Below, piece after piece: positions 22,680 to 34,690 of a stretch of DNA of 64,000 bases (positions within the stretch are counted from its first letter, which is position 1; every line of letters begins with the position of its first letter). The translations under genes were made by a program, and so were the position numbers. The stretch comes from Monoplex corrugatus (lineage: Eukaryota; Mollusca; Gastropoda; Littorinimorpha; Ranellidae). Location: contig JAPXFY010000018.1 in NCBI GenBank assembly GCA_030674185.1, forward strand, positions 42,703,432 through 42,767,431. Direction: 5' to 3'. Below the pieces are notes generated by a model. It was not told where the DNA came from and made no database searches. It worked only from the letters and a program-made list of their open reading frames with translations.

Positions 22680-23175
22680 CAGTAATACCTGTGATGACGG
22701 GACACTTGGGACACGTCAAACGTGACGCTTCATGATAGGTATAACACGTGCAGAAAGTGACGCTTCATAAGAGGTGTCATAATCTTGGGGTCGTGTCAAA
22801 AGTGACGCTTCATAGGGTGTCATAGTCTTGGGACGTGTCAAAAGTGACGCTTCATAAGAGGTGTCAGATTTGGGACGTGTCAAAAGTGACGCTACATGAC
22901 AGGTATCACACTCTTGGGGACATAGAGAAGGTGACGCTTCAGAAGACGTGTCACAGTTTTGGGACGTGTCTAAGTGACGCTACACGACAGGTGTCACACT
23001 CTTAGGAGGTATCGAAAGTGACCTTAAATGACAGGTGTCACAGTCTTGGGACAAGTCAAAGTGACGCTACATGACGAGAAAATGACCCTATTTGACAGAT
23101 GTCACTTTCTTGCGACGTGCCAAACGTGACTCTACGTGAGAGAAGTCACAATCTTATGGACGTGCAGAGAGTGAC
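22680..23175. repeat. Minisatellite, about 42-47 bp unit, TGACG-rich, unit 1
   Basis: About 11 degenerate copies of gtgacgcttcataagaggtg followed by tcacagtcttgggacgtgtc. Many units contain the small inverted repeat tgacaggtgtca. The orthologous array in unit 2 is 52035-52405 plus 52754-52835. Confidence 0.85.
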
Positions 23176-23978
23176 AGCTGTTCTCTTAAGACAGGAACCC
23201 TTGTAGGAAACAACCCACGTCTCATACACCGTGACCACACACAACACAGATGGTTAATAAAATTTACCAATTTCAGTTATTTGAAAATCAGATTTCTAAT
23301 CTGTTGTTGCATGCCTGTCTTTGTCAAATCTTTACTGAACGGACCGATTAAAATCGTAGAAGTACACTGATGAACATATGTTATCACTGCATATTATTAT
23401 AGTATGTTCACACACAAACTGAACAGATATTAAAACAGTTTTGACATTGTACGTCAGTTAGAAGCGGTGAAGTTGGGAGATACATTCAAAAGCACAACTC
23501 TCGTACCGTCCAATAAACTCTGTATTAAAATTTGAATGAGATCAATATTTACAAAATCAAAAGTTTAAATGAAGTACGTCACATCAGTCATCACGTGCGA
23601 ATTTCTTTAAGACCCTAAACAAATGTGCATGGAACTCTACTCAAAACAATATTTCCATTTCCAGTTTATTGGATGAACTTTGAAGATTGACACACACTGT
23701 TTTGTTATATCACATTGAAACTTTGATTGAAAAAACAGCAATGGTCCTCTGTCCATTCATTACAGGGAATAATGCAAAAATTATGTCAAAATGGACTGTC
23801 AGTGTCTGTGTTTGACAGAGATATATCCTCTGACGTTAGCACAATGCCGACAATGTGTAATATGCATTATATTTTACTGTTGATACAAAACCTCACTTTT
23901 ATGAAATGGATAATCAGTAAAATGGAAAAAAATATGTGTGATTCGTATAAACGCTAACTCAAGTTTCTAGGAAATATT

Positions 23979-24090
23979 TGACAGACATTTCGAGATACAC
24001 TGAGCGAATATGTGTAATGTAAACTAGTGACTGTTGACAGACATTTCGAGATACACTGAGCGAATATGTATAATGTAAACTAGTGACTGC
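23979..24090. repeat. 56-bp direct tandem duplication
   Basis: Two adjacent copies (23979-24034 and 24035-24090) beginning tgacagacatttcgagatac and differing at about one base. Unit 2 has a single copy at about 55469. Confidence 0.85.
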
Positions 24091-24589
24091 TGGAAATCAT
24101 AGCTGTCTGTGGCTTGGTCAATTTAAGGATGATCCGGGCGCAGATTTTACAGTACTTGGAGAGAAGACAGACGAGCTTACAAGCATGTTTTGAAAAATGC
24201 CTACTGAAAGGACGCGAGGGACAAAAAGAAAAGCAGCAACATCTCTCAGTGTCGTGATATTCATAGCTTGACCTTAAACGACTACAAGGTCTAAAAGTGC
24301 GTAACAGTCACATGTAGCCTAGTTTTCGACCAAAGTGAGACTGGAATAAGACCAAGATCTCGATCTTTCCCTGATCTGTACAAGTGTTACATGACCTTCT
24401 TCACCAAGGACGTTATTGGACAGACAGACCGATTTCCCAGGTCCTTCCCCTCAAAAAACAATTAGCCTTCATGACTTTCTAAGCCTTGGTAAAGAAATGG
24501 GTGGTACTAGGAGTTTCATGTGGTAAATCCACTGTGACAAAGGAAAATAGATATAAAATAAGGGTTCCCACCAACAAATACGATGCTCA

Positions 24590-24870
24590 AGACAACTCCA
24601 CGACACTCGTACGATACTCGTGTACTGCTCGGCCAGGACCTCCACGAGTGTCATACGAATGTAGGCGGGTGTTATACAACTGTGCCGACTGTGACGCGAC
24701 TAGGAATCGAGTGGTGTACACGCTATATATGACTATGCAGACCTTTAATAGGTCTCTGTGACATCGAACTGACCAAAAGTGATCGAATATAAATACAGCT
24801 CACTCGTGACTACTCCAGTCAGTCTCTGTATTTGAGAGCCAAAGTAATCACATCAGCACGATGACTCCCG
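24590..24870 (+). promoter_or_regulatory. Promoter-like region with TATA box, unit 1
   Basis: TATAAATA at 24788-24795 is followed by a short leader and an ATG at 24861 that opens only MTPVIAQA before a stop. About 130-190 bp upstream is an inverted repeat, GACACTCGT ... ACGAGTGTC, with further ACTCGT copies. The arrangement is conserved in unit 2 (TATAAATA at 56193-56200, ATG at 56266, MPPITAQA). It may be the start of a gene truncated by LINE insertions, or a promoter from an old mobile element. No downstream reading frame can be followed. Confidence 0.35.
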
Positions 24871-25059
24871 TCATTGCTCAAGCATGACTGCCTCTCCTCA
24901 GACTGTTTGCTCCAGTGCAAAGAGAAACTGAGGAAGATCTTTCAGCTCTGGCACATCTTCTGCCTTAAGAGAGAAGGTGGAGAAGAAGAAAAAGATACTA
25001 GGTGCTACCCTGGTTGACGATACGACCTGAGCATTGCGTCTATTATGAACTCCCAGATA

Positions 25060-25330
25060 GTAAAAGACAAGCAACATTTCAGGAAAAGACAAACATTTAC
25101 AGGGCATTTTATGAGGAAAGGGGAATTGGAGCACCTGGTCACAACAGGAAAGCTGGAAGGAAAGTGTGCACCAGGTAGATCCAGGGAGAAAATATTGGAC
25201 GGACTTACAGGGTGGCTGAGGACAGAGGGGGTGGAAGATATACTTGCAGCGACAAGGGATAGATGCATATGGAGGGCCATGATCGCCAACGCCACGTGGC
25301 AGGGCATACGATGATGACGATGATGATGTC
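25060..25330 (+). mobile_element. RTE 3'-end fragment, unit 1-specific
   Basis: Encodes only the RTE C terminus (GHFMRKGELEHLVTTGKLEG ... GWLRTEGVEDILAATRDR) and ends in atgatgacgatgatgatg, the usual (GAT)n tail. It lies just past the promoter-like region. Confidence 0.8.
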
Positions 25331-25639
25331 TCCCAGAATGATGAAGGTGGACAAAAAGTAAGCGGCAAAATTGTGTGGATTTCTTCTCTGCTGTCAGTTC
25401 AATTGCATTCCTATGTTTGTTTCCTACGTAGAAAAAGGAAGGTACACAACTAGTAAAAGATACGTTAAATGTATATGAAAAGAAGCTTTTAAACATACAA
25501 GAAATAATCGACAATACAAGACAGAATTATGCCAGTGTGATATTTCAGTATAATGCATTAAAAAATGCGATAACCACTCACTGGAAATAATCGACTGGAA
25601 ATCGTTTTGCAAATGAAGCATGTATTATTCTGTCGACCG

Positions 25640-26180
25640 TTTTGAGAAGATAATGTACTATGTTGAAAAACATCAAAATGGTCAAGAGAAAGAGAACCCG
25701 AACGTGAAACAAAACCATGTACTATTGGATTTTGGCTCAGGAAACTTGAAGCAGAAGTTGACGAAAATGTACAGCAGTTCCCTTCATGAGCAACCAAACA
25801 AGTAAGATTTAAAGAACTGCGGTGAAAAATACTGCATAATGTTTACCCTACCAACATTTTGTTGCATAAGATGCAAATTGCAGATGACAATATATGTTCT
25901 TTATGTAGAAATGATATAGACTGACTGGAACATTTGTTTTACCATTGCTCTCCTGTGAAGTTACCTTGGAAACAAATCGAAGAATAGATACTGCTTATTT
26001 GTATTCCATTCATGGGTGTTAAAAGTACTTTTGGAATAAGAAATTCTCAACAGCAGAAACGTAGTAGAAGGGACCTGAATGTAGTAAATCACAGAATATT
26101 GATAGGAAAAAGGTGCATCAGTATACGAAAACAAAAGTGAATGTACCTGTGTACAAGAATTAAGAATCAGGAACATCATT
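25640..26180 (+). mobile_element. L1/Tx1-like LINE ORF2 C-terminal fragment
   Basis: With stops and frameshifts the plus strand reads NVYPTNILLHKMQIADDNIC, SLCRNDID, LEHLFYHCSPVKLPW and VVNHRILIGKRCISIRKQK. This is the cysteine-rich C terminus (C-x2-C ... H-x4-C) and tail seen in L1/Tx1-like LINEs. No recognisable counterpart lies in unit 2, where a LINE occupies the region. Confidence 0.6.
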
Positions 26181-26325
26181 TAGGTATGGGTTGGGTGGGT
26201 GTGTGGTGCAAAGCGGTTCAAAGTATCTTTGACAGTACATGAGTAGATTGAACAAAAATGGGGGGATGATCGGAAATGATATCAACCTTGATAATACGAA
26301 TGAGATGGAGGAGAACGAAGCAGCG

Positions 26326-26357
26326 ATGTGTGTGTGTGTGTGTGGGGGGGGGGGGGG
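26326..26357. repeat. (GT)n plus G-run
   Basis: tgtgtgtgtg followed by about 14 G. Confidence 0.8.
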
Positions 26358-26732
26358 TGAGAGGGAGAGGGGATGACGAACGAGAGAGGAAGGGAGGGAT
26401 GGTTGTGAGGAAGTCTACTGGACAGGAAAGAAAATACAGTGACTTAAATGTATGCTGAAAAGACAGTGAACATGCGTTAAAATAGGGAAAAAATAGACCA
26501 ATGGAGATGTGCAGCATTGAAAAAAACACACAAACAAACAAACAAACAACCCAAGGTGCACCATGTAATCTGCATGCAACCGAGGTCTATTTAAAAAACT
26601 GACCTCTACCACAAAGCAGAAACACGGAGTTTCTTCAAAAGGAAATCCCCGCATTGGCATAATTCCATAAGCGTTCCATCCAAATCTGGCAGATACTGGC
26701 AGCAGTGGTACATAGACTCTTCCTTGAGTTTG

Positions 26733-26737
26733 CCTAA

Positions 26738-26834
<97 letters not shown>

Positions 26835-26892
26835 CGTGTGTGCGTGCGCACGCGTGTGTATGTGAGTGTGAGCGCGCGCGTGTGCGTGTGTA
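26733..26892. repeat. (GT)n microsatellite, unit 2
   Basis: About 50 TG dinucleotides and then a gcgtgcgcacgcg stretch. It matches 294-456. Confidence 0.95.
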
Positions 26893-28540
26893 TTTTTTTC
26901 TTTTGTGTTTTTTCGTCGTTATGGTTTATTTGTTCTTTTTCATTTTGTGTTGTCTCTTCTTCGTCGATGTTCCTGTTCTTGCTGTCCCGTTTTTCTCCTT
27001 GGCATTTCGTTTTCTTTTACATCTAATCTTGGTTGAAGTTGTTGCGTTTTGTTTTTCCGCCTTCGTTGGTACCATTTAACTGTGGCCATTTTACCCCTTT
27101 TGTTTTCGGCATCTTTCGTAATGTCGTTATTGTTGCTGCTAAAGTTTTTTTCCCTTTTTTGTTCTTTTTGTCTTTTTTCCTTTTTTTTTGGGGTGGTGGT
27201 GGTCTTTTTGTCTTTTTCTTCGATTTTCCGTTTATTCGCTACGTTTCCCCCTCTTTTTCGCGATGTTTTTTCTTTCTTTTTTTGTTGTGGTTATTTTGTT
27301 TTTGCAATGTCGTGATTTTTCTTAGTGGTTATTTGTTTCTCGTGCTTGTAGATTTCTCCTTTTCTTCTTCTTTTTTCCTCCATGTTTTCTTTTTGATTGG
27401 GGTTATAATGTAGCGTTTTTCCTCGTTGTGTTCGTTCTTCTTCGGTGTTTTTCTTTTTTGTCGAGGCTTGTGGTGTGTTATTCTGTGTTGTGAATTTTTT
27501 CTTCAGTGTGGATGTATGCTTGATTTTCTTCTTCGCTATTAGTTTTTTTTAACTTTTGTTTTATTTCCTCTTCGTTGTGGCCGGTTTAATTTTTTTCCTT
27601 TTGTTCATTTAGTTTTTTTTTTTTTTTATCTTTACACAGTTTTTACTCCTTCATTGTGATTTTTTTCTTTGTTGTTTGTTTTCTTTTGCTCTTTGTTGTG
27701 GTTGTGCGTTTTTCTTCACTCTGTTTTCTTTTCTTCTTTTTTCCCTGAGGAGTTTTTCTCTTCGTTGTGACTGGTTTAGTTTTTGTCCTCTTCGTTGTTT
27801 TATCAATGTGTTTATGCGATTGTTTGTCATCTTTCCTCACTTTTTTTTATTGTCTTTTTTGTTTGATCTCCTCTCCCCCCCCTCCTCCATTTATTCAGTT
27901 TTTATCTCCCCTTGTTAACAGTGTTTCTTTTCGTTCTTGCGATGTTTTTCTGTCTTTTATAAAATTTTTTTTTTTACATGCCCTCTTCATTATAGTTGTG
28001 TTTTCTGTCTTCATTCTGTTTACTTTACTTCTTTGTTGGGATTGTTTAATTTTTCTTCTTTGTTGTAGTTTTTCTTTTGTTAGCTTTTTCCCCTTATTGT
28101 GTGCTTCTTTCTTTCGTTGTGGGTTTGGAGTTAGTTATTGTTTTCTTCGTTGTGTTCCCTCCCTTTCCTTTTTCTCAGATACCTGTTCATTGTCGTGGTC
28201 CTTTTTCCGTCGATTTATTCATTTTTCTTGGTCGTTTTCTGGGTTTTCTTATTAATTCCTATTCTTTCGTTCTGTTTTTTTTCTTCTTTGTTGTAGTTAT
28301 GTTTCTTCGTCATCATTTTTGTGTGTGAGTTTTTCTTCTTCCTTGTTCTTTCTGTTCGTTATGTTTTCCTTTCTTCTTCAATGTTTCATGTTGGTTTTTT
28401 TTTTTTTGGCAATGTTTTTTTCCTTTTCTTCGTTGTTCATGGTGGTTAATTTATCTATGTTAGTCTTCTTCTTTGGTTTGGTTCCCTCCCCCTTTCTTCA
28501 ATGCAAGTTTAAATTTCTTCGTGCGCGTGTGCACGCGTGC
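26893..28540. repeat. A-poor T/C/G-rich low-complexity tract, unit 2
   Basis: High-identity copy of the 460-2380 tract, shorter because of small deletions and because the 30-bp array is a single copy here. Confidence 0.8.
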
Positions 28541-28554
28541 GACGAGCACGCGTG

Positions 28555-28636
<82 letters not shown>

Positions 28637-28882
28637 TGTGTGTGTGTATGTGTGTGAGCACGAGCGTGAGTGAGAATCTGTGTGTGTGACAGTGTGTATG
28701 TGTGTGAAATAGAGATAGTGGTGGAGAGAGAGGAGGAGAGAGGGGGAGAGAGAGAAAGACAAAGAGAGAGAGAGAGACAGGAGAGACAGAGAGAAAGGGA
28801 GAGTCGGAGGAGAGCGAGAGGAAGACAGGAGAGAGAGAGAGAGGGGAGCGAGAGGAGAGCGAGAGAGAGAGAGAGGGAGAGA
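28555..28882. repeat. (GT)n followed by (GA)n, unit 2
   Basis: TG repeats at 28555-28650 and AG-rich repeats at 28710-28882, in the same order as 2378-2922. Confidence 0.9.
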
Positions 28883-28884
28883 AC

Positions 28885-29225
28885 TACTCTGTCACACCAT
28901 AGACATCTATAGGCAGACTGGGCATGGACAGGCAGACTGGAAACTAATTCTGTCATACTATAGACATGCAAGATAGACTGCAAACTAGCTCTGTCACGTC
29001 CTAGGCAATGACACATAGACTGGAAACTATCTCTGTCACACCATAGACAATGACAGTCAGACTAGAACCTAAGCATGTCACACCATAGAAATGAATATAT
29101 AAATCAGAAACTAGCTCTGTCACACCATAGACATGTATAGATAAGACATTAAGTCTGTCACACCAATGACATGGATAGGTAGACAGAAAACTAACTCTGT
29201 CATATTACAGACATGTATAGATAAA
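28885..29225. repeat. Minisatellite, about 43-bp unit, unit 2
   Basis: About eight copies of the same ctgtcacaccatagacatg unit as at 2925-3370. Confidence 0.85.
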
Positions 29226-29280
29226 GTGGATAACCTTGTCACATAATATACCTAGACAGATAGGATGGAAACTAGGCTTA

Positions 29281-29325
29281 TTCTCTCTCTCTGTCTCTCT
29301 ATGTCTGTCTGTCTGTCTATCTGTT

Positions 29326-29357
<32 letters not shown>

Positions 29358-29358
29358 A
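29281..29358. repeat. (CTGT)n / (CT)n microsatellite at deletion junction
   Basis: ctgtctgtctgtct array at the point where unit 2 lacks about 2.3 kb (3370-5650 of unit 1). Confidence 0.8.
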
Positions 29359-29597
29359 GCTACAGACTGAATAAATGGTGGGGAAACGACACCAGACACT
29401 ATGCAGATTTTTACTGACTACAAAGTAGCTGCAAAGAAAACAGAGAAATAAAAATGGTAAAAAAAATTGTAAGTGGTGCCCCCAAGATCCACCCTTGGGT
29501 TAAGGAACAGGTGAAGGTGAAAGTTTGATATATATGAAACGATAAGAAAAAGACCTACAACTTCGGTCTGGGTATTGTCCACAATGTTATGATGTGA

Positions 29598-29820
29598 TCA
29601 TTTTGTGGACACTGATATTTTACTGGAGGTGTCTTTGGTTCTCTTTCTGCCCAGCAAAGTGCGCAGAGTTTCTCTGTAGCGAGTGCTCATGGTGTAATAG
29701 ACTACAAAGTTGAATGTGCAGTTGATGTAGTTGATGATATTGATCAGCCATAGCCCCGTTGTATACAAGTTGTTATTTCGTCCTCCAGATTTCATTTCCG
29801 GTATCCACAGCAGACCAAAT
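29598..29820 (-). pseudogene. GPCR copy 2, exon 3 (TM7 and tail)
   Basis: Same length (223 nt), acceptor and stop as exon 3 of copy 1, with only a few residue differences (PEMK for PDMK, INIIN for ISIIN, RETL for RQTL, GRKRT for GRKGT). The TM7 motif NFVVY is kept. The exon itself is intact. Immediately 3' of the gene, unit 2 lacks about 2.3 kb that is present in unit 1. Confidence 0.75.
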
Positions 29821-30591
29821 CTGAAATAAACAGACTGAACTGAAACGAATAGGAGCAATTTGCTTTATCTTTCCTGTCTCAAACAGGAACTAGTACAATA
29901 CCTTGGTGGGCCCAAAGGAATTGCTTCTCGCAACAGTGAAACGACACGAGCTTGCTTGGTTTGGTCCCATCACCTGCCATGACATACCAGTGGCCAATAC
30001 AATCCTTCCGCGTACAATAAAAGGAGGCTGTCACCAAAGTTGACAGAATAAAAGCAGGGTGGCTGAACCAGCTCAAGCATGCCTGAACTGCTTGCTGAAG
30101 CATTCCAGCGAAAATGACAAGGGATCTGGTCTGCTGCCGATGCACATTATCAGTGCCCCCAACCCATGGTCATGAAGTACGGTGACAGAGTCATCATTTT
30201 TTCTGAAGGCCACATTATGAGGACGGTGCCCATCTCCTTCCTTTGCTGCTTTACCTACCCCAACGTCAAATAGGGTCAGGCACACATTCAGTGTTGGGTA
30301 AACTGAAAGTTGCACATACAAAATATTTCTCAGTCTGGTCTCCAACCTTCGTAGTCAGATTGTAAAGTGAAAGGTCTTCTTGTCGGGCAGCCAGAGACAA
30401 ACACGGGAGCAATTTGATGAATTGAAAACAAGTCATATGAACACATGCATAATGAATAAACAGATAATATGAATGATTGCATAAACATCTGAAATAGTAT
30501 CTGAAATAGTATATTAGTGAACTGAGGCTCATCATCTCTCCAATTCCTGTACTCATTTCAGTTTTACATTTAGCAAGCAGACTGCTCGTTA

Positions 30592-32650
30592 TATCATCAT
30601 CATCATCATCATCATCATGTGCTCTGCCGCATGGCGTTGGCGATCATGGTCCTCTATATGTATCTATCCCTTGTTGCCGCAAGCACATCTTCCACCCTCT
30701 TTGTCCTCAGCCACCCTGCAAGACCGTCCAATATTTTCTCCCTGGGTCTACCTGGTGCTCTTTTTCCCTCCAGCTTTCCTGTTGTGACCAGGTGCTCCAA
30801 TTCCCCTTTCCTCATAAAATGGCCTATAAATGTTGCCTGTCTTCTCCTAATCATTTCTATCAATGATATTCTTGCGTCTGCCTCCATCAAGACTACCTCG
30901 ATTGTTTTCTTTGCTGTCCATGGAACTCTCCACATTCGTCTTAGAAACATCTCAGCTGCCTCAATCTTGTTCTGGCTTTGCTTGTTGACCGTCCATGCCT
31001 CTCAACCATAAAACATTATCGGTTCTATATAGCATTCAAGAATTCTCTTCCTGATGTTAATTGATAGGCATTTGTTGGTAAGAACGCTTTTCATCTTCTT
31101 GAATGCTATTTTGGCTTGGCTGATTCTGCTGGCTATTTCTGATGTGCATCTGCCGTCTGGTGAGATGATCGTCCCACATATTTAAACTTATCAACCTGTC
31201 GCAAAGTTGTGCCGTTTGCTGTTATTTCGCATGAGGGGATTTCAGTTTTTTTTTTACTGATTACCATGACTTTAGTCTTCTTGCTATTTAGCTCCAGGCC
31301 TGTATTTTTGCTTTCCATTTCTAGTATATTCACAAGGTTGTGTAGGTCCCTTTCATTTTCTGTAATTAGCACAGTGTCATCTGCTTAACGAATGTTGTTT
31401 ATCATTTTTCCTCCAACCTTTAATCCAGGGCATACTTCTAGGTTTTTCATTATGGTTTCACTGTGAAGTGAAAACATATCTGGTGACAGAACAGAACCTT
31501 GCCTGACTCCTCTTTTGATATTTTGGAAAGAGCTTGCATTATTTTCTATTTTCATTGCAGCTGTTTGTTCCAATACATATTCCTGATTATTCATAGATAT
31601 TTTTTTTTTAACAATATTGAGTCTTTCTAATTGGTTGATCAATTCTTCATGTCTTACCCAATTGAAAGCCTTGGTATAATCAACAAAGCATAAATATAAA
31701 TCCTTATTCAACTCGACTGACTTCTCTATTATAGTTATTGGGATGCATATGGCATCAATAGTTCCTTTCCTTTCCACAAATCTACGCTGTTCTGCTATTT
31801 CTCTTTTGATTCTATTCTTTGTCCTCATCATGATTATTCTGAAAAGGATTTTTGTTACATGACTCATCAAACTGAGTGTGAGATGGAGTTCGCATTCTAT
31901 AGCACTGTGTTCTTTGGAACAGCAATGAAAATTGATTTTGACATATCTTTGGGGATTTTTCCAATGTCATAAGTTTCATTTAGGAAGACTGTTATTTTTT
32001 CAATACCAAATTCCTACAGGGCTCCAATCATCTCTGTAGTAATATTGTCTGGTCCTGGGGCTTTTCCTGGTTTCATCTTTTTCAATGGTGCTCTAAATTC
32101 ATCTTTTATCATGGGTAATCCTTCAACGTTCTTTCTTATAATGTGTTCTTCGTTTCTGTCATCTTCAAAAAGGTCTTTAATGTACTCTCCCATCTATCTA
32201 AGATTTTGTCTTTTTCCACGATAAGCGTGCCATCTTTCGATTTTAAGCAACCAGTTGATGTGCATGTCTTTTTCCTGTGGGCAATTACTTCAATTCTTCT
32301 GTACATACCCTGAGGATCTGTTTTGTGTCTGTCTTCTATTTCTTTGCACTTTGTTTTCAGCCAAGCTTCCTTAGCTTCATTGCACCTATTTCTGATTTCT
32401 TTGTTTATCTTCCTGTATCTTTCCTCTTTTCCCTTTGCTTTCCTCCGTTCTTCCATTAAGCCTAGAGTTTCTTTTGTCATCTAGTTTTTTGCTTTTCTAT
32501 CTACTCTAGGGATTTCTTCACAAGCTTCATTTATCGAGTTTCTCAACTTTGTCCATTGTTTCTCACTGCCACGAACGTCTTCCAAAGCACTGAATTTATT
32601 TTGAACATGTATGTTAAATTTTTATGTATCGCTTTATGTCTTTAAGAATC
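30592..32650 (-). mobile_element. RTE-clade LINE in GPCR copy 2 intron 2
   Basis: Orthologue of the 6903-8970 insertion. The minus strand shows the linker (32136-32480), an RT block (31385-31870: LYLCFVDYTKAFNWVRHEEL and RGVRQGSVLSPDMFSLHSET) and an RT/thumb part (31133-31372: LITENERDLHNLVNILEMES, GLELNSKKTKVMVISKK). The C terminus (30654-30950) and a short (CAT)n tail (30592-30618) follow. The YADD codon Tyr has become TAA here (complement near 31385), while unit 1 keeps Tyr. Confidence 0.85.
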
Positions 32651-32869
32651 CAGGATTTAGTATGATGCTTGTTAGTGCTTTTCAGAAATTCATGATACTG
32701 GGTGCACTTTGGCAGATATGAGGCAATTACATGCGAAAAATGGTGACTGTTATCATGACCGGATTAGTATGAAATACTGATCATTTAGAGTAAAAGCTAT
32801 TGTAGTGATTATGAAAGAAAAAAGATCAAAGTTATGCATAACTACAGAATTACAGAAAAGCAAACTCAC

Positions 32870-33415
32870 CTGTATAAACAAACCGGTAAAGCACAGATGA
32901 CAAAAAAGATGGAGTTCCCAACCAACATCCGGGTCAAAGCAATGTCTCGTGCAGACACACTACCACTGGCAGAGGACATGCCTGCCCGCCACTCAGCAGC
33001 TTGTCGTAATTTTATCACCGTTACAATCGTTGTCACCAGCACCACCACAATCATTATCGTAGGTAGGCCCACGCCATACACTAAAATGTCCAAGAGATCC
33101 ACTAATTTCCGATGCCTGTAGTAAAACGGATGTCCTTTACCAGTATAGACGATGCTGCCACTGTAAGGGTCGTAAGCACAGATGATGAAAAAAACGTGTT
33201 GCCACAACAAACCTGGCCCCTACCACCACAATATACACCGCAATAATTATCGTCGTCATGGTAGAGGTACGGAGAATGGTCTGTGACTGAGTGGCTGCAC
33301 GATACAAAAACATCTCTCACTGGCAATGATGGCTGTAAGAACTTGGGAGACCCAGTTAAACGCGATAAATCCAGTTAGGTTGTTATTGGTGATCCAGCGC
33401 ATGGTAGGTCCGTAT
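32870..33415 (-). pseudogene. GPCR copy 2, exon 2 with two compensating 1-bp indels
   Basis: Same splice sites and the same total length (546 nt) as exon 2 of copy 1, because one base is missing near 33288-33290 and one extra A is present in the run at 33188-33194 (seven versus six). Reading from the exon start, the frame shifts just after CIVQP and meets a TGA at 33256-33258 inside TM4. Downstream of the second indel the original frame resumes through TM5 and TM6. Between the indels the original frame still encodes a well-formed TM4 (IIIAVYIVVVGARFVVATRFF-like) with conservative changes from copy 1. That pattern suggests very recent inactivation or a homopolymer or consensus error. Confidence 0.8.
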
Positions 33416-34370
33416 CTACAACACAGAAGTTGTGGCACATTAAACAGGCAAGAGATGTTATCATTTCACATGACTATCAAACACCAATAAAACTTTGTTG
33501 ATATTAAACGTGTAGAGTTTAATTTACAAAAAAATCCATTCTCCCCCGTACACAATCATCAACTTAATACAGTCCATACCCCCAATCTTTTCATCCCACT
33601 GCCCTATCCTCCCTCTCCCAGTACGCATGTGGTTTGTATATTTAAGTTGTTTTTGTTATTGCGAGTCAATGATCAGAGTGTGCCCTTCGATTTGATTTAT
33701 ACATCAAACTTAATGTGCCTCAGTTATTGTCTGTCACTATTGTTGTTAATATTAACACTGTCATAATACCTGTAGGGTTCCGTGTGTAATGTAAGATGCT
33801 GATTTAGAAATGAAGAGGAACAGCTTCTGACAAGCACATATAAATGTGGAAACCCATGGCAGGTCTGGGCATATTGAAGGTACCTGCCACCCATGGCTGG
33901 ACTACATGTAATTTTGTTGAATTTCTGCAAAATGTACATAAATCTTAATATAACTTAAACCTGTCATTTGTCTGTTCCTCACCATCTGACAAGGAACCAA
34001 ACGTCATTTTCTGACTTGCAGAACTTTTAGATGGCCAGTGAGAATGCTTTCCAATTATGTCCTCAGAGTGTCTATACTGGTCCCCAAACCCCTACATCGT
34101 AGATGAGTGAGTGGTAGAGACCTCAACTTTTCTCAGTACCCATCTCCTGTCCATCGCTGCTTCTCTAACTTTGCCATGAAGGAGGCTGATGTACCCATTC
34201 ACACTGGGTAGACTGGATGCTTCGTGCTAGATATTTCAGAAGGCAGACTGGAATCCATTCTACCCATATCTGTTAGGCTCAGTGAGAGGAACCCAGATTT
34301 GATTTTCTCGCCTCTCTCTATCCCTCCCGCCCTCTCTCTATCCATCCATCCATCTTCTCCGTCCCTCCCT

Positions 34371-34625
34371 CTATCTATGTATCTATGTATGTATCTAAGT
34401 ATGTATCTACGTATCTATCTCTGTATCTCTGTATCTATGTATCTATGTATCTATCTATCTAAGTGTGTGTGTGTATTGTGTGTGTGTGTGTGTTGTGTGT
34501 GTGTGTGTGTGGTGTGTGTGTGTTTGTGTTGTGTTGTGTTGTGTTGTGTGTGTGTATGTGTGTGTGTGTGTATGTGTGTGTGTGTGTATGTTGTGTGTGT
34601 GTGTATGTGTGTGTGTGTGTGTGTG

Positions 34626-34683
<58 letters not shown>

Positions 34684-34690
34684 ACGAGCG
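34371..34690. repeat. (TATC/TATG)n followed by compound (GT)n
   Basis: Counterpart of the ATGT/GT array at 10721-10961, with a different tetranucleotide mix and longer (GT)n. Confidence 0.9.

Noticed and set aside
24469..24761. Open frames in the promoter-like region as genes
   Set aside because: They are not kept in the unit 2 copy; only the TATA, inverted repeat and 8-codon frame are.
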